A stretch of 42,527 bases of DNA from NCBI GenBank assembly GCA_021769295.1, contig JAETTD010000020.1, positions 1-42,527 on the forward strand, in the 5' to 3' direction. Below the pieces are notes generated by a model. That model was given only the letters and a program-made list of their open reading frames with translations, ran no database searches and was not told the DNA's origin. Made by a program: the position numbers and the translations under genes. The stretch is from Bacillota bacterium. Lineage in GTDB: Bacteria > Bacillota > Clostridia > Peptostreptococcales > Anaerovoracaceae. How positions within the stretch are numbered: the stretch's first letter is position 1; the number at the start of each line of letters is the position of its first letter. Shown piece by piece: positions 8,404-17,152 of this stretch.

Positions 8404-8646
8404 ATGAAAGCAACAGGAATAACAAGACCGGTAGACCCGCTTGGCAGGGTGGTAATTCCGGTGGAATTGAGAAGAAGTTTGGATATTAAGACAGACGATT
8501 TGTTAGAGGTTTTTGTGGAAGGCGAATATATAATGCTTAAAAAGAATGATCCTGCATGCGTATTTTGCGGAAGCAAAGAGGATGTAGTGTCCGTTCACGA
8601 CAAAAATGTATGTAAAGCCTGCATCCGTGAGATGAAAAATCTTTAA
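8404..8646 (+). CDS. abrB: AbrB family transition-state regulator
   Basis: An 80-aa protein. Residues 1-50 are the swapped-hairpin AbrB DNA-binding domain, beginning MKATGITRPVDPLGRVVIP and continuing ELRRSL, very close to Bacillus AbrB. The C-terminus carries two CxxC-like pairs (CVFCG and CKAC), the form found in clostridial AbrB proteins and suggestive of a small zinc knuckle. These proteins repress stationary-phase and sporulation genes in Firmicutes. AGGAGG at 8391-8396 precedes the ATG. Confidence 0.9.
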   Translation: MKATGITRPVDPLGRVVIPVELRRSLDIKTDDLLEVFVEGEYIMLKKNDPACVFCGSKEDVVSVHDKNVCKACIREMKNL

Positions 8647-8663
8647 TAAATCGGAGGCTTAAA

Positions 8664-9929
8664 TTGGCAAAATATATTGTACACCAGAGCGGACCGCTGA
8701 GAGGAGAGGTGCAGATAAGCGGAGCTAAAAATGCGGTTTTGCCCCTTATGGCAGCGGCGCTTTTGTCGGAAGAAGAATGCGTCATAAGAGACGTACCCAT
8801 ACTCAGGGACGTCAGCTTGATGAAAAAGATTTTAACTTCTCTCGGCTCCGAAATACATGAGCTTGGAGAAAACATATTATCCGTGACTACAAAAGATATT
8901 TTATCCACAGAGGCGGATTTTGAGCTTGTAAACAAGATGAGGGCCTCAATACTGGTTATGGGCCCGTTGCTCGCCAGAAAAGGCAGAGCGAGGATTCCTT
9001 TGCCGGGTGGATGCGCTATCGGAGCCAGACCTATAGATTTACATCTGAAAGGTTTTGAAGCCTTGGGCGCACAGCTTACCGTAGGCGACGACTATGTGGA
9101 GGCTGTGGCCGGACCTCAGGGTCTTATCGGCGATACGCTGTATCTGGATTTTCCAAGTGTAGGAGCAACGGAGAACATAATGATGGCGGCAGTCCTTGCG
9201 GACGGGGTTACTTATATTGAAAATGCCGCAAAGGAACCGGAAATCGTAGATTTGGCCAACTTTCTCAATAAAATGGGAGCCAAAATAAAGGGTGCGGGAA
9301 CCGATACCATTAAGATTGAAGGCGTAAAGACCCTGGGCGGTGCAAAGCACACCGTGGTACCCGACAGAATAGAAGCGGGCACCTTTATGCTTGCGGCGGC
9401 TATTACAAGGGGAGCGGTGCATATATGCAATACGCTTCCGGACCACTTAAAGCCTATTATTGCAAAACTTCGTGAATGCGGAGTCAGAATCGAGGTCGGT
9501 GACGACGATTTGATCGTAAGGGGAGATTTGGGTCCTCAGTTCGCAACGGACATAAAGACCCTGCCTTACCCGGGATTTCCGACGGACATACAGTCTCCTT
9601 TCATGGCATACCTGACTACCGTTGAAGGCTCCAGCACCGTTATAGAAACGGTCTTTGAAAACAGGTTTATGCATGTGGCACAGCTGGGAAAAATGGGCGC
9701 AAGTATAGAAACCGCAGGAAACAAGGCCAACGTGAGAGGCAACGCAAAGCTGAGAGGCTGCCAGGTTATGGCAACCGATTTAAGAGCAGGAGCAGCTCTG
9801 GTTCTTGCGGGGCTTGTGGCTGAAGGCACTACAGAGATTTCGGAGATATATCACATCGAACGTGGATATGAAAAGTTCATAGAGAAATTCTCCAAACTGG
9901 GAGCAACCATTGTGAGAGTGGATGATTAG
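8664..9929 (+). CDS. murA: UDP-N-acetylglucosamine 1-carboxyvinyltransferase
   Basis: A 421-aa enzyme that transfers enolpyruvate from PEP to UDP-GlcNAc, the first committed step of peptidoglycan synthesis in the cytoplasm. K22-N23 lie in ISGAKNAVLPLMAA. The catalytic cysteine is C117 in LPGGCAIGARPIDLH, so a fosfomycin-sensitive form is expected. The start is TTG 8664 with CGGAGG at 8652-8657. Length is normal (about 418). It is followed by a terminator and then spoIID, a neighbourhood also seen in Bacillus (murAA-spoIID). Confidence 0.97.
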   Translation: MAKYIVHQSGPLRGEVQISGAKNAVLPLMAAALLSEEECVIRDVPILRDVSLMKKILTSLGSEIHELGENILSVTTKDILSTEADFELVNKMRASILVMGPLLARKGRARIPLPGGCAIGARPIDLHLKGFEALGAQLTVGDDYVEAVAGPQGLIGDTLYLDFPSVGATENIMMAAVLADGVTYIENAAKEPEIVDLANFLNKMGAKIKGAGTDTIKIEGVKTLGGAKHTVVPDRIEAGTFMLAAAITRGAVHICNTLPDHLKPIIAKLRECGVRIEVGDDDLIVRGDLGPQFATDIKTLPYPGFPTDIQSPFMAYLTTVEGSSTVIETVFENRFMHVAQLGKMGASIETAGNKANVRGNAKLRGCQVMATDLRAGAALVLAGLVAEGTTEISEIYHIERGYEKFIEKFSKLGATIVRVDD

Positions 9930-9944
9930 AAAAAAGCATAAGAG

Positions 9945-9991
9945 AAGCTGCTTGCACGAGACGGGAAACCACCTTGCAGGCAGCTTTTTTA
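9945..9991 (+). terminator. Rho-independent terminator after murA
   Basis: AAGCTGCTTGCA (9945-9956) pairs with TGCAGGCAGCTT (9976-9987) with a single T-G wobble, followed by a T-run. It ends the abrB-murA transcript. Confidence 0.85.
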
Positions 9992-10091
9992 TTGAAAAAT
10001 TCGGCTAAGGGCGGGTGGACTTTGATAAGGACAAAACATTCATAATGCCTTTGGACTTAACATACAATATCTCTGAGGGAGGACATTGCAG

Positions 10092-11090
10092 ATGAAACCG
10101 TTTGTACAGATTTTTGTCCTGATATTGGTGTTGCTTATAGGAGTTCCGCTGGTGCTGGGGCTTGTTTCAGGCAGGAGTGAAAAAAACCCGGACACAGCCG
10201 AAGACGGCATTGAAAATAAAATAGAAACTCCGGCCACCGTAACAGTGTGGATAGAAAAAGAAGGCAAAACGGAAGAAATGGATTTTGAGGAGTACGTTAC
10301 AAGGGTGGTGGCCAGCGAAATGCCTGCGGATTTCGGGGAGGAGGCTTTAAAAGCTCAATCGGTGGCGGCCAGAACTTATACCATGGCAAAGATAATAAAA
10401 TACCGGGAAAAAAGGCCGGCGGCTCACCCCGACGCTCCCCTATGCAGCGCTACTCACTGCCAGGCATATAAATCGGAAGAAGAGCTGATAGCCTGCCACG
10501 ATGCAGGTTGGAAGGATGACGGCTGGAAGAAGATACAAAAAGCCTGCAAGGCTACAGAGGGAGAGCTGCTTTACTATAACGGAGAACTGGTGATGCAGCC
10601 TTTGTTTTTCAGTTCCAGCGGCGGCCAGACGGAAAATTCGGAGGATGTTTTTTCGGGAGCCTATCCTTATCTTGTCAGCGTATCGAGCCCCTATGAGGAG
10701 GGGGCAACCCATACCAACGAGGAAAAAGAATTTTCACTGTATGATGTAAAGGCGGCGCTTGCATCGTCTTATCCCGATAGGGCAACGGGCACCCTTACTG
10801 CCGAGAACATTAAAATCAAGTCGAGAACGGCGGGAGGCAGAGTTGATACCATGCAGATAGGAGCAAGCGAGTTTAAGGGAACGGAAGTGCGCAGCGCCCT
10901 GAAACTCAGCTCTGCGCTGTTTTCCGTGAGTTTTAAGGGCTCCGGCGCCGATGCAAAGATTGTTTTTACTTCCAACGGTTCCGGCCACGGAGTGGGCCTG
11001 AGCCAGTACGGTGCCAGAGGAATGGCTGCGGCCGGCAGTGATTACAGGGAAATTCTGACACATTATTATACCGGAACAAAGGTTTATTGA
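10092..11090 (+). CDS. spoIID: SpoIID/LytB-domain peptidoglycan transglycosylase
   Basis: A 332-aa membrane-anchored protein with an N-terminal helix at residues about 5-25. The SpoIID domain shows the catalytic glutamate in SEMPADFG (about E76), AQSVAARTY, CSATHCQAY, FFSSSGGQTE and GSGHGVGLSQYGARGMA. SpoIID is a lytic transglycosylase that with SpoIIP and SpoIIM drives engulfment in spore formers; relatives also serve as amidase enhancers. GAGGGAGGA at 10075-10083 lies 8 nt before ATG 10092 and too close to the in-frame TTG at 10086, so the ATG is preferred. Confidence 0.92.
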   Translation: MKPFVQIFVLILVLLIGVPLVLGLVSGRSEKNPDTAEDGIENKIETPATVTVWIEKEGKTEEMDFEEYVTRVVASEMPADFGEEALKAQSVAARTYTMAKIIKYREKRPAAHPDAPLCSATHCQAYKSEEELIACHDAGWKDDGWKKIQKACKATEGELLYYNGELVMQPLFFSSSGGQTENSEDVFSGAYPYLVSVSSPYEEGATHTNEEKEFSLYDVKAALASSYPDRATGTLTAENIKIKSRTAGGRVDTMQIGASEFKGTEVRSALKLSSALFSVSFKGSGADAKIVFTSNGSGHGVGLSQYGARGMAAAGSDYREILTHYYTGTKVY

Positions 11091-11101
11091 CATAATAAGC
11101 C

Positions 11102-11131
11102 TTGATTTTGATACGGGCTCTATTGTATTAT
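11102..11131 (+). promoter_or_regulatory. Candidate promoter of fbp
   Basis: TTGATT (11102-11107) and TATTAT (11126-11131) are 18 bp apart. A small hairpin, GCTCTT...AAGAGC at about 11142-11163, lies in the leader just before the fbp ribosome binding site. Confidence 0.45.
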
Positions 11132-11180
11132 AAACAGAGAGGCTCTTATAATCCATAAAGAGCGCCGGAAAGGAAAAATC

Positions 11181-13130
11181 ATGGCAGATCTTAAGTATTT
11201 AAATCGTTTATCAAGGGACTATCCAAACATTAAGGCGGCATCCGCCGAAATAATAAATTTAAAGGCCATATTAGCATTGCCTAAAGGTACGGAGTATTTT
11301 TTAAGTGACCTTCACGGTGAGCATGAGGCCTTTATTCATATGCTCAAAAGTGCATCGGGTACAATTAAGATGAAGATAGATGAACACTTTGAGAATGTTT
11401 TAAGTGATAAAGAAAGAGAGGATTTGGCTGCGCTTATATATAATGCAGAGGCTGAGATTGCCCGCCGCAAAAAAAGCGAGCAGGACTTTGACAGTTGGTG
11501 CACCATGGCTATTTATCGCCTTATTACGATTTGTAAATCCGTGTCTACCAAATACACTCGCTCAAGGGTGAGGCAGAGGCTTCCGAAATACATGGATTAC
11601 AGCATTGACGAATTGCTCCACGCTGATGATGAGGCAAACAGATCCCATTATTACAGCGAAATCATAAACTCCGTAGTGGAATGCGGCATGGCGGAGGATT
11701 TTATAATAGAGCTTACGGAATCCATAAGCAGGCTGGCAGTAGACAAATTACATATTATAGGCGATATCTTTGACAGAGGGGCGCATCCCGATGCCATTAT
11801 GGATTTCTTAATGGACTTTCACGATGTGGATTTTCAATGGGGAAATCATGACATCGTGTGGATGGGAGCGGCTACGGGCAACTGGGCGTGCATAGCAAAC
11901 CTTCTGAGAATGAATATAAGCTACAACAACTTCGATATGCTTGAAGTGGGATACGGCATCAATCTGAGACCTTTGGCAACCTTTGCGGCCAAGACGTACG
12001 CTGACGACCCATGCCAATTTTTTAAGCCTCATATTCTTGACAGAAACGAGTACGACCCTGTTCCCGAGGAGCTGGCTGCCAAAATGCATAAGGCAATAGC
12101 GATTTGCCAGTTTAAAATCGAAGGGCAGAGGATTAAGGCGCATCCCGAATACAAGCTGGAAAAGCGCCTGCTTCTGGACAAGATAAATCTTGAGGAAGGT
12201 ACCGTGGAAGTTGAGGGGGTAAAATGGCCTCTGAGGGATACCAATTTTCCTACTCTGGATATGAATGACCCGTATGCTCTTACGGAGGAAGAAAAAGAGG
12301 TTATGAAGTCGCTGGCGGCAGCCTTCGTCAATTCGGAGAAATTGCAGAAACACATTAAGTTTTTATACAGCCACGGAGCTCTGTATACGAAGATAAACGG
12401 AAATCTTTTGTACCACGGATGCATACCTATGAATGATGACGGCCAATTCCAGGAGGTTGAGTTTAACGGGGTTAAGCTTAAGGGCAAGGCTCTCATGGAT
12501 TATCTGGATGACCAGGTCCGCAAAGCGTATTACTCTCCTGAACGTTCCGATGAAGCGGGATATAAGGGGGATTTGATGTGGTATCTCTGGCTGGGAGGCG
12601 ATTCTCCGCTTTTCGGAAAAGCCAAGATGACCACTTTTGAAAGATTGTTTATAGCGGATAAGAGCACCCATAAGGAGTTTACGAGACCTTACTATAAGCT
12701 GATAAACAACAGGGAAACCTGCGAGAAAATCATAAGAGAGTTCGGGCTCGACCCTAACCGTGGAAAAATTTTAAACGGTCATGTGCCGGTTAAGATTAAA
12801 GACGGAGAGTCTCCTATAAAAGGCGGCGGATTGCTCTACGTCATAGACGGAGGAATTTCCAAGGCATATCAGAAACAGACCGGAATCGCCGGATATACTT
12901 TTATTTTCAATTCGAGGTTTATGGCTCTGGCGGAACATAAGCCATACAGCCCGCTTGAACCTGACGGCACCCAGAAATTCCATTCGCCTGTGATGAAGAC
13001 CGTGGAAACCATGCCTGAAAGACTTTTGATTCTCGATACGGACCAGGGAAGACGGCTCGTCGAAAAGGTCGATGACTTGAGGGACTTGGTTGAAGCCTTT
13101 AAGAACGGCGAAATCAAGGAGCAATATTAG
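11181..13130 (+). CDS. fbp: Fructose-1,6-bisphosphatase, class III (Firmicute type)
   Basis: A 649-aa enzyme that hydrolyses fructose 1,6-bisphosphate for gluconeogenesis. Metallophosphatase motifs are clear: YFLSDLHGEH (about residues 39-48), IIGDIFDRGAHPD (GDxxDRG) near 195, QWGNHD near 219, and late LNGHVPVK. Length agrees with the 640-670 aa class III family, which is unrelated to class I FBPases. GGAAAGGAA at 11167-11175 precedes the ATG. The first hairpin of repeat array A starts 16 nt after the stop. Confidence 0.96.
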   Translation: MADLKYLNRLSRDYPNIKAASAEIINLKAILALPKGTEYFLSDLHGEHEAFIHMLKSASGTIKMKIDEHFENVLSDKEREDLAALIYNAEAEIARRKKSEQDFDSWCTMAIYRLITICKSVSTKYTRSRVRQRLPKYMDYSIDELLHADDEANRSHYYSEIINSVVECGMAEDFIIELTESISRLAVDKLHIIGDIFDRGAHPDAIMDFLMDFHDVDFQWGNHDIVWMGAATGNWACIANLLRMNISYNNFDMLEVGYGINLRPLATFAAKTYADDPCQFFKPHILDRNEYDPVPEELAAKMHKAIAICQFKIEGQRIKAHPEYKLEKRLLLDKINLEEGTVEVEGVKWPLRDTNFPTLDMNDPYALTEEEKEVMKSLAAAFVNSEKLQKHIKFLYSHGALYTKINGNLLYHGCIPMNDDGQFQEVEFNGVKLKGKALMDYLDDQVRKAYYSPERSDEAGYKGDLMWYLWLGGDSPLFGKAKMTTFERLFIADKSTHKEFTRPYYKLINNRETCEKIIREFGLDPNRGKILNGHVPVKIKDGESPIKGGGLLYVIDGGISKAYQKQTGIAGYTFIFNSRFMALAEHKPYSPLEPDGTQKFHSPVMKTVETMPERLLILDTDQGRRLVEKVDDLRDLVEAFKNGEIKEQY

Positions 13131-13145
13131 GGCCTGTGGCAGGAT

Positions 13146-13366
13146 TGCCGTAAAATCTATAATTTTTCTTATACACGGCAGTTTGAGCGCTCAAAGAGCA
13201 GTCAGACTGCCGTAAATTTTAAATTTTTCTTTGATTACGGCATTTTTTCGACCTCCGGACCTGTAAAATTGCCGTAAAACCCATATTTTTTAAAATTTAC
13301 GGCATTATTGCCGGTCAGAAAGGGACTAAACTGCCGTAAATCGCTAAATTTCTTATAAATGCGGCA
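13146..13366 (+). repeat. Tandem hairpin array A (four 35-nt units, 62-nt period)
   Basis: Units begin at 13146, 13208, 13270 and 13332. Each is 35 nt, opens with TGCCGTAAA, ends with CGGCA, and is separated from the next by exactly 27 nt. The unit interiors keep a pyrimidine-rich ATTTTTCTT core (changed in unit 3). The units fold as hairpins of 6-9 bp. The array fills almost the whole 253-bp space between the fbp stop and the convergent pucR stop. It is the most diverged of three such arrays in the window. No protein is encoded, since 62 is not a multiple of three. Confidence 0.95.
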
Positions 13367-13383
13367 TTCCCACATCATGCGAC

Positions 13384-14592
13384 CTATTTATTTGAAGCAG
13401 AAGGTTCGCTGCAGCATATATAAATTCTTACCGCAAGGGCAAGGCGCTCATAGTCGCCAAGAGAAAGAGGGTTAAGGCCCAGTATTTCCCCTGCACGCTT
13501 CAGTCGGTAGCGTATGGTGTTTTTGTGCTGCCCCATGGCATGGCCGGTTCTTTCCAAATCGCCGCCGCATTTTACGAACTCCACCACCGTAGCGAGTATG
13601 TCTGAATTTTTTTCCGAATCATATTTTTCCAGAGGAGAAATATAGGAAACCATATAGTTCTGCACGTTTAGCTGCTGCGTGTTAGGCAGGATAACCTGGT
13701 AAGGCCCGAGCTCGTCAAATGCAGCATAAGGGCGACTGCTTTCACTGCAGAATTTAAGAGCATAAAAACTTTCACGGATTGCAGGAGCAAGTTCCTCCCG
13801 TATGTTGTGTATGCCGGATACTCCTATATCAAAGTCGGGTATGAGTTTTTCGCCCAATATATCGAGGTAAGGCGAAACGAGACCTTCTATGTCATCCCTT
13901 TTAAAATTATTGACCGACAGTATGAACATGATGCCGTTTTTATAATAGAATACCGCATCCTCGGGAGAAAGACAGCCGCTGGCATATAACATGCTCTCTA
14001 TATCACGGTACATACCTGTAGTGAAATGCCCTTTTTTGTATTTCATGGTCATCACGAGCAGTTCATCCTGAACAGAAGTGCTTATGTCGCATATCAGACC
14101 GGTTATGGTGCGGAGGTCTTTATCATCTGATGCAAGCAGCAGGTTTACCTTCTGCTCTCTGTAATAAAAAGAATTATATCGCTCCATCGCCTTGTTTATC
14201 AATATGATTATGTCTTCAAAAAAAGGATAAGAATCGTTTAATACGAATATGGGAAAATTCATATGATTGGCGTAACGTATTACGTTATCGCTTATGGGCA
14301 ATTTGAATATGTTTTTAATTATCAGACCGCTGCCTTTTTTTGCAACCAGATTCTTCACGGCGTCATAAATGAGATTGGGGTCGTTCTTTGCATACAGGAA
14401 GGTGGTTAAAGTAAGAAAGCCTCCGTCCATTTGATAATTGTAGTCATAATATTTGTTAGATACATCTTTGTCGTATTCGTAATCCAAGATACCGCAATGG
14501 GCGACTTCCTTTTTCAGGCCGCCTCTTCCGGCTACGAGGGTAAGCTTTGAGAGCTCGGGAAAGTTAAATATATCCTGTACGGTAAGTTTCAT
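13384..14592 (-). CDS. PucR family transcriptional regulator
   Basis: A 402-aa protein. The N-terminal PucR domain (about residues 1-125) opens MKLTVQDIFNFPELSKLTLV, with the typical GILDYEY segment. A middle GGDEF-like/CdaR region follows, and the C-terminal HTH_30 domain contains ERTGHAMGQHKNTIRYRLKR. PucR-type proteins activate purine or amino-acid catabolic genes in response to substrates. It is divergent from the dehydrogenase/aminotransferase pair, its most likely target. ATG 14592 is preceded on the minus strand by AGGAGGTGCG. Confidence 0.92.
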   Translation of the reverse strand: MKLTVQDIFNFPELSKLTLVAGRGGLKKEVAHCGILDYEYDKDVSNKYYDYNYQMDGGFLTLTTFLYAKNDPNLIYDAVKNLVAKKGSGLIIKNIFKLPISDNVIRYANHMNFPIFVLNDSYPFFEDIIILINKAMERYNSFYYREQKVNLLLASDDKDLRTITGLICDISTSVQDELLVMTMKYKKGHFTTGMYRDIESMLYASGCLSPEDAVFYYKNGIMFILSVNNFKRDDIEGLVSPYLDILGEKLIPDFDIGVSGIHNIREELAPAIRESFYALKFCSESSRPYAAFDELGPYQVILPNTQQLNVQNYMVSYISPLEKYDSEKNSDILATVVEFVKCGGDLERTGHAMGQHKNTIRYRLKRAGEILGLNPLSLGDYERLALAVRIYICCSEPSASNK

Positions 14593-14854
14593 AGACGCAC
14601 CTCCTGTTTGAATTAAAATACAAAAAACATATCATAATTTATTTTATTATACATCTGGGGCGGCTTTAAATAAAGCTTTTTTTTAATTTAGTTAATATAT
14701 TGGCAAAAACGATTATATAAATATACATAATAAATGAAAATTTTTTGTTTAAAAATTCAAAAATATGGGATGGAATTTTAAGTGATAAAGAATTATATTC
14801 AATATATGAGAAGACAAAACCCAAGCGGGTTATTATATAAAAGGAGTGATAAAT
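14593..14854. promoter_or_regulatory. Divergent control region, pucR and dehydrogenase/aminotransferase pair
   Basis: A very AT-rich stretch of 262 bp. A short dyad GCTTTAAATAAAGC followed by a T-run lies near 14663-14684. A poor promoter-like pair, TTGGCA (14700-14705) and TATACA (14722-14727), points right. A small AACCC/GGGTT dyad at 14818-14831 is next to the AAGGAG of the downstream gene. I see no riboswitch. Site calls are weak because of base composition. Confidence 0.35.
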
Positions 14855-15868
14855 ATGAGCGTTTTAATTTTAAATAAAGACCAAGTTCAAGAAGTCATAG
14901 ACATGAGAGAAGTTATTGAGAAGGTGAGAGGTGTTTATCAGCTTAAATCTCAAGGAAAATCCGTTATATGGCCTCTCGTAAACTACGAGTTTAAAGATGA
15001 GCATGCCGCAATGGATATTCGTTCGGGATATGTTAAAGGCGAACAGCTTCACGGACTGAAAATGCTTAACAATTTCCCTGATAATATAGAGAAGGGATTA
15101 CCTCCGTTTAACGGACTTATGTTGGTATATGATTCAAATACAGGTATTCCTATCGGAGTTATGGATGCTTCATATATTACATGCATGAGAACCGGCGCAG
15201 CAGGAGCTATCGGAGTAGATGCCCTTGCAAGAAAAGACGCTAAGCACCTGATGCTTTTAGGAGCAGGCAAACAGGCTCCTTTCCAGATAGCAGCAACTTT
15301 GATACTGAGACCTGAAATAGACAAGGTTTACATCGTTGACCCGGTAAACTACCCTCAGGCACAGGGACTGGCAGCCAGAATAAGGCAGCAGCTTAAGGAA
15401 GAATTTAAGATTGATGCTGAAAATGTAGAATTTGTGGCAGAAGAATCAATAGAAAAGGCCGTAAAAGACAGTGATGCAATTATTACGGTAACAAGAGCAA
15501 CAAAGCCTATGATAATGAAAGAATGGGTTAAACCGGGTACGCATTTAAGTTGCCTCGGTTCGGATATGGAAGGCAAAGAAGAGATTGACCCTGAGATTTT
15601 CAAGGGAGCAAAGATTTATGCCGATGACCTTGCACAGTGCGTCCGCGTAGGCGAGATGGAAATTCCTTTGATTAACGGAGTAATTACAAAGGATGATGTG
15701 GCAGGCGAAATAGGAGACCTTCTTTCAGGAAACATAGCAGGAAGAGAAAACGATACTGAGACTACAATTTTTGATGCAACCGGACTTTACATACTGGACC
15801 TCGTTGCAGCAAAAGTAGCTATAACAAAAGCCAAAGAGGCTCACATAGGCCTTGAGGTGGAAATGTAA
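14855..15868 (+). CDS. Ornithine cyclodeaminase / mu-crystallin family dehydrogenase
   Basis: A 337-aa NAD(P)-binding enzyme. It has the family signature MRTGAAGAIGVDALA, then the Rossmann motif LLGAGKQAPFQ, and GTHLSCLGSDMEGKEE, characteristic of the ornithine cyclodeaminase/ketimine reductase/alanine dehydrogenase family. The exact reaction cannot be read: family members deaminate ornithine to proline, reduce cyclic ketimines, or make alanine or N-carboxyalkyl amino acids. The start is ATG 14855, because AAGGAG at 14841-14846 overlaps the upstream in-frame GTG (14846). It is followed 25 bp later by an aminotransferase. Confidence 0.88.
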   Translation: MSVLILNKDQVQEVIDMREVIEKVRGVYQLKSQGKSVIWPLVNYEFKDEHAAMDIRSGYVKGEQLHGLKMLNNFPDNIEKGLPPFNGLMLVYDSNTGIPIGVMDASYITCMRTGAAGAIGVDALARKDAKHLMLLGAGKQAPFQIAATLILRPEIDKVYIVDPVNYPQAQGLAARIRQQLKEEFKIDAENVEFVAEESIEKAVKDSDAIITVTRATKPMIMKEWVKPGTHLSCLGSDMEGKEEIDPEIFKGAKIYADDLAQCVRVGEMEIPLINGVITKDDVAGEIGDLLSGNIAGRENDTETTIFDATGLYILDLVAAKVAITKAKEAHIGLEVEM

Positions 15869-15893
15869 AAAATTAACCTTGGGAGGAAAACAA

Positions 15894-17039
15894 ATGAAAT
15901 TAGCTTGGTTTGGAGTAGAAGAATGGCTGAATCCAATGGATTCACTGGCAAAAATCAATTTGGGAAGCAGCTGTGTTTCCGCACTTAGAATGGATGAGTT
16001 ATTCGAAGTAACAGGTCAGGATGAGCAGGCATTCTTAAAAGAAATGGAAACCATGAGTTTGCATTATCATCACGGTGATGCTACAGGTTCCCCAAGAGTA
16101 AAGGCTGCAGTAGCAGGCATCTACCCTAAGGGAGACGTTAAGCCTGAGCATGTTATGATGGTTCACGGCGGTACAGGCGCAAACGATATCGTTATTATGG
16201 GATTACTTGAACCCGGCGATAACCACGTAGTTGTTAAACCTTCATATCAGCAGCACTATGATATTTCAAAATCAATCGGAATCGAGACAAGAATCGTTCA
16301 GCTTAAGGAAGAAGAAGATTACAAACTCGACATGGATGCTCTGAGAGCAGCTTGCGACAAGAATACAAAGCTGATTACTTTAACAAACCCTAACAACCCT
16401 ATCGGTATAACTCTTTATGAAAAAGAATTGGGTGAGATAGTTGAAATCGCAAAAGAATTTGACGCTTACATCCTTTGCGACGAAATGTACAGAGGTATGG
16501 ATGAAACTTACATGCCTTCAATCATGGATTACGGATATGACAAAGCTATTTCAGTAGCCAGCTTGTCAAAGATGTTCTCAATGGCAGGTACAAGAATCGG
16601 CTGGATTATCTGCAAGGATAAGGAAGTATACGAAGAATTCAAGACAAGAAGATCATATAACACAATTTGCTGTGGTATTATAGATGAAATTCTCGCTTCA
16701 ATCGCTCTTGAAAACTATGAAAAAGTTTGGGCAAGAGCAAGAGGAATTTTAGCTCCTAATAAGAAGATCGTTGAAGACTGGGTTAAGACTCAACCTCATC
16801 TCAGCTTAAAGGGAGACCCTAAGGGAACAACCTGCTTAATCAAGTATGATTATGATGTTGATTCTGAGACCCTGGCTAAGGACGCTATGGAAGACGAAAG
16901 AAAGATCCTTTTCGTTCCTGGAGATTACTTCGATATGCCTGGAACAATCCGTGTAGGATACGGCGCTTTCCGCGATCCTGAAACATTAAAAGCAGGTTTG
17001 GCTGCATTCGGCGAATACCTGAAGAAATGGGAAAAATAG
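15894..17039 (+). CDS. Class I/II PLP-dependent aminotransferase
   Basis: A 381-aa fold-type I aminotransferase. TNPNNPIG (about residues 164-171) and LCDEMYRG (Asp 196) are the PLP-contacting motifs. The Schiff-base lysine is K226 in SLSKMFSMAGTRIGWI, and a C-terminal arginine lies in GTIRVGYG. The amino acid substrate is not evident. The start is ATG 15894, with GGGAGGAAAA at 15881-15890. An upstream in-frame ATG at 15852 lies inside the previous gene and lacks a ribosome binding site. It probably works with the preceding dehydrogenase on one pathway (inference). Confidence 0.92.
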   Translation: MKLAWFGVEEWLNPMDSLAKINLGSSCVSALRMDELFEVTGQDEQAFLKEMETMSLHYHHGDATGSPRVKAAVAGIYPKGDVKPEHVMMVHGGTGANDIVIMGLLEPGDNHVVVKPSYQQHYDISKSIGIETRIVQLKEEEDYKLDMDALRAACDKNTKLITLTNPNNPIGITLYEKELGEIVEIAKEFDAYILCDEMYRGMDETYMPSIMDYGYDKAISVASLSKMFSMAGTRIGWIICKDKEVYEEFKTRRSYNTICCGIIDEILASIALENYEKVWARARGILAPNKKIVEDWVKTQPHLSLKGDPKGTTCLIKYDYDVDSETLAKDAMEDERKILFVPGDYFDMPGTIRVGYGAFRDPETLKAGLAAFGEYLKKWEK

Positions 17040-17085
17040 GGATAAATAAATAAGTCCAGTTTCATAACCTTACAATTTTATGACA

Positions 17086-17125
17086 AAACACAAAACCCGC
17101 TGGTTATTTGGCGGGTTTTGTGTTT
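17086..17125. terminator. Strong bidirectional terminator
   Basis: A 15-bp stem, AAACACAAAACCCGC (17086-17100) with GCGGGTTTTGTGTTT (17111-17125), around a 10-nt loop. A and T tracts on both sides serve both the aminotransferase transcript and the convergent aldo/keto reductase transcript. Confidence 0.9.
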
Positions 17126-17152
17126 ATCAGAAAACGAAATGAGAAGTGGGGC

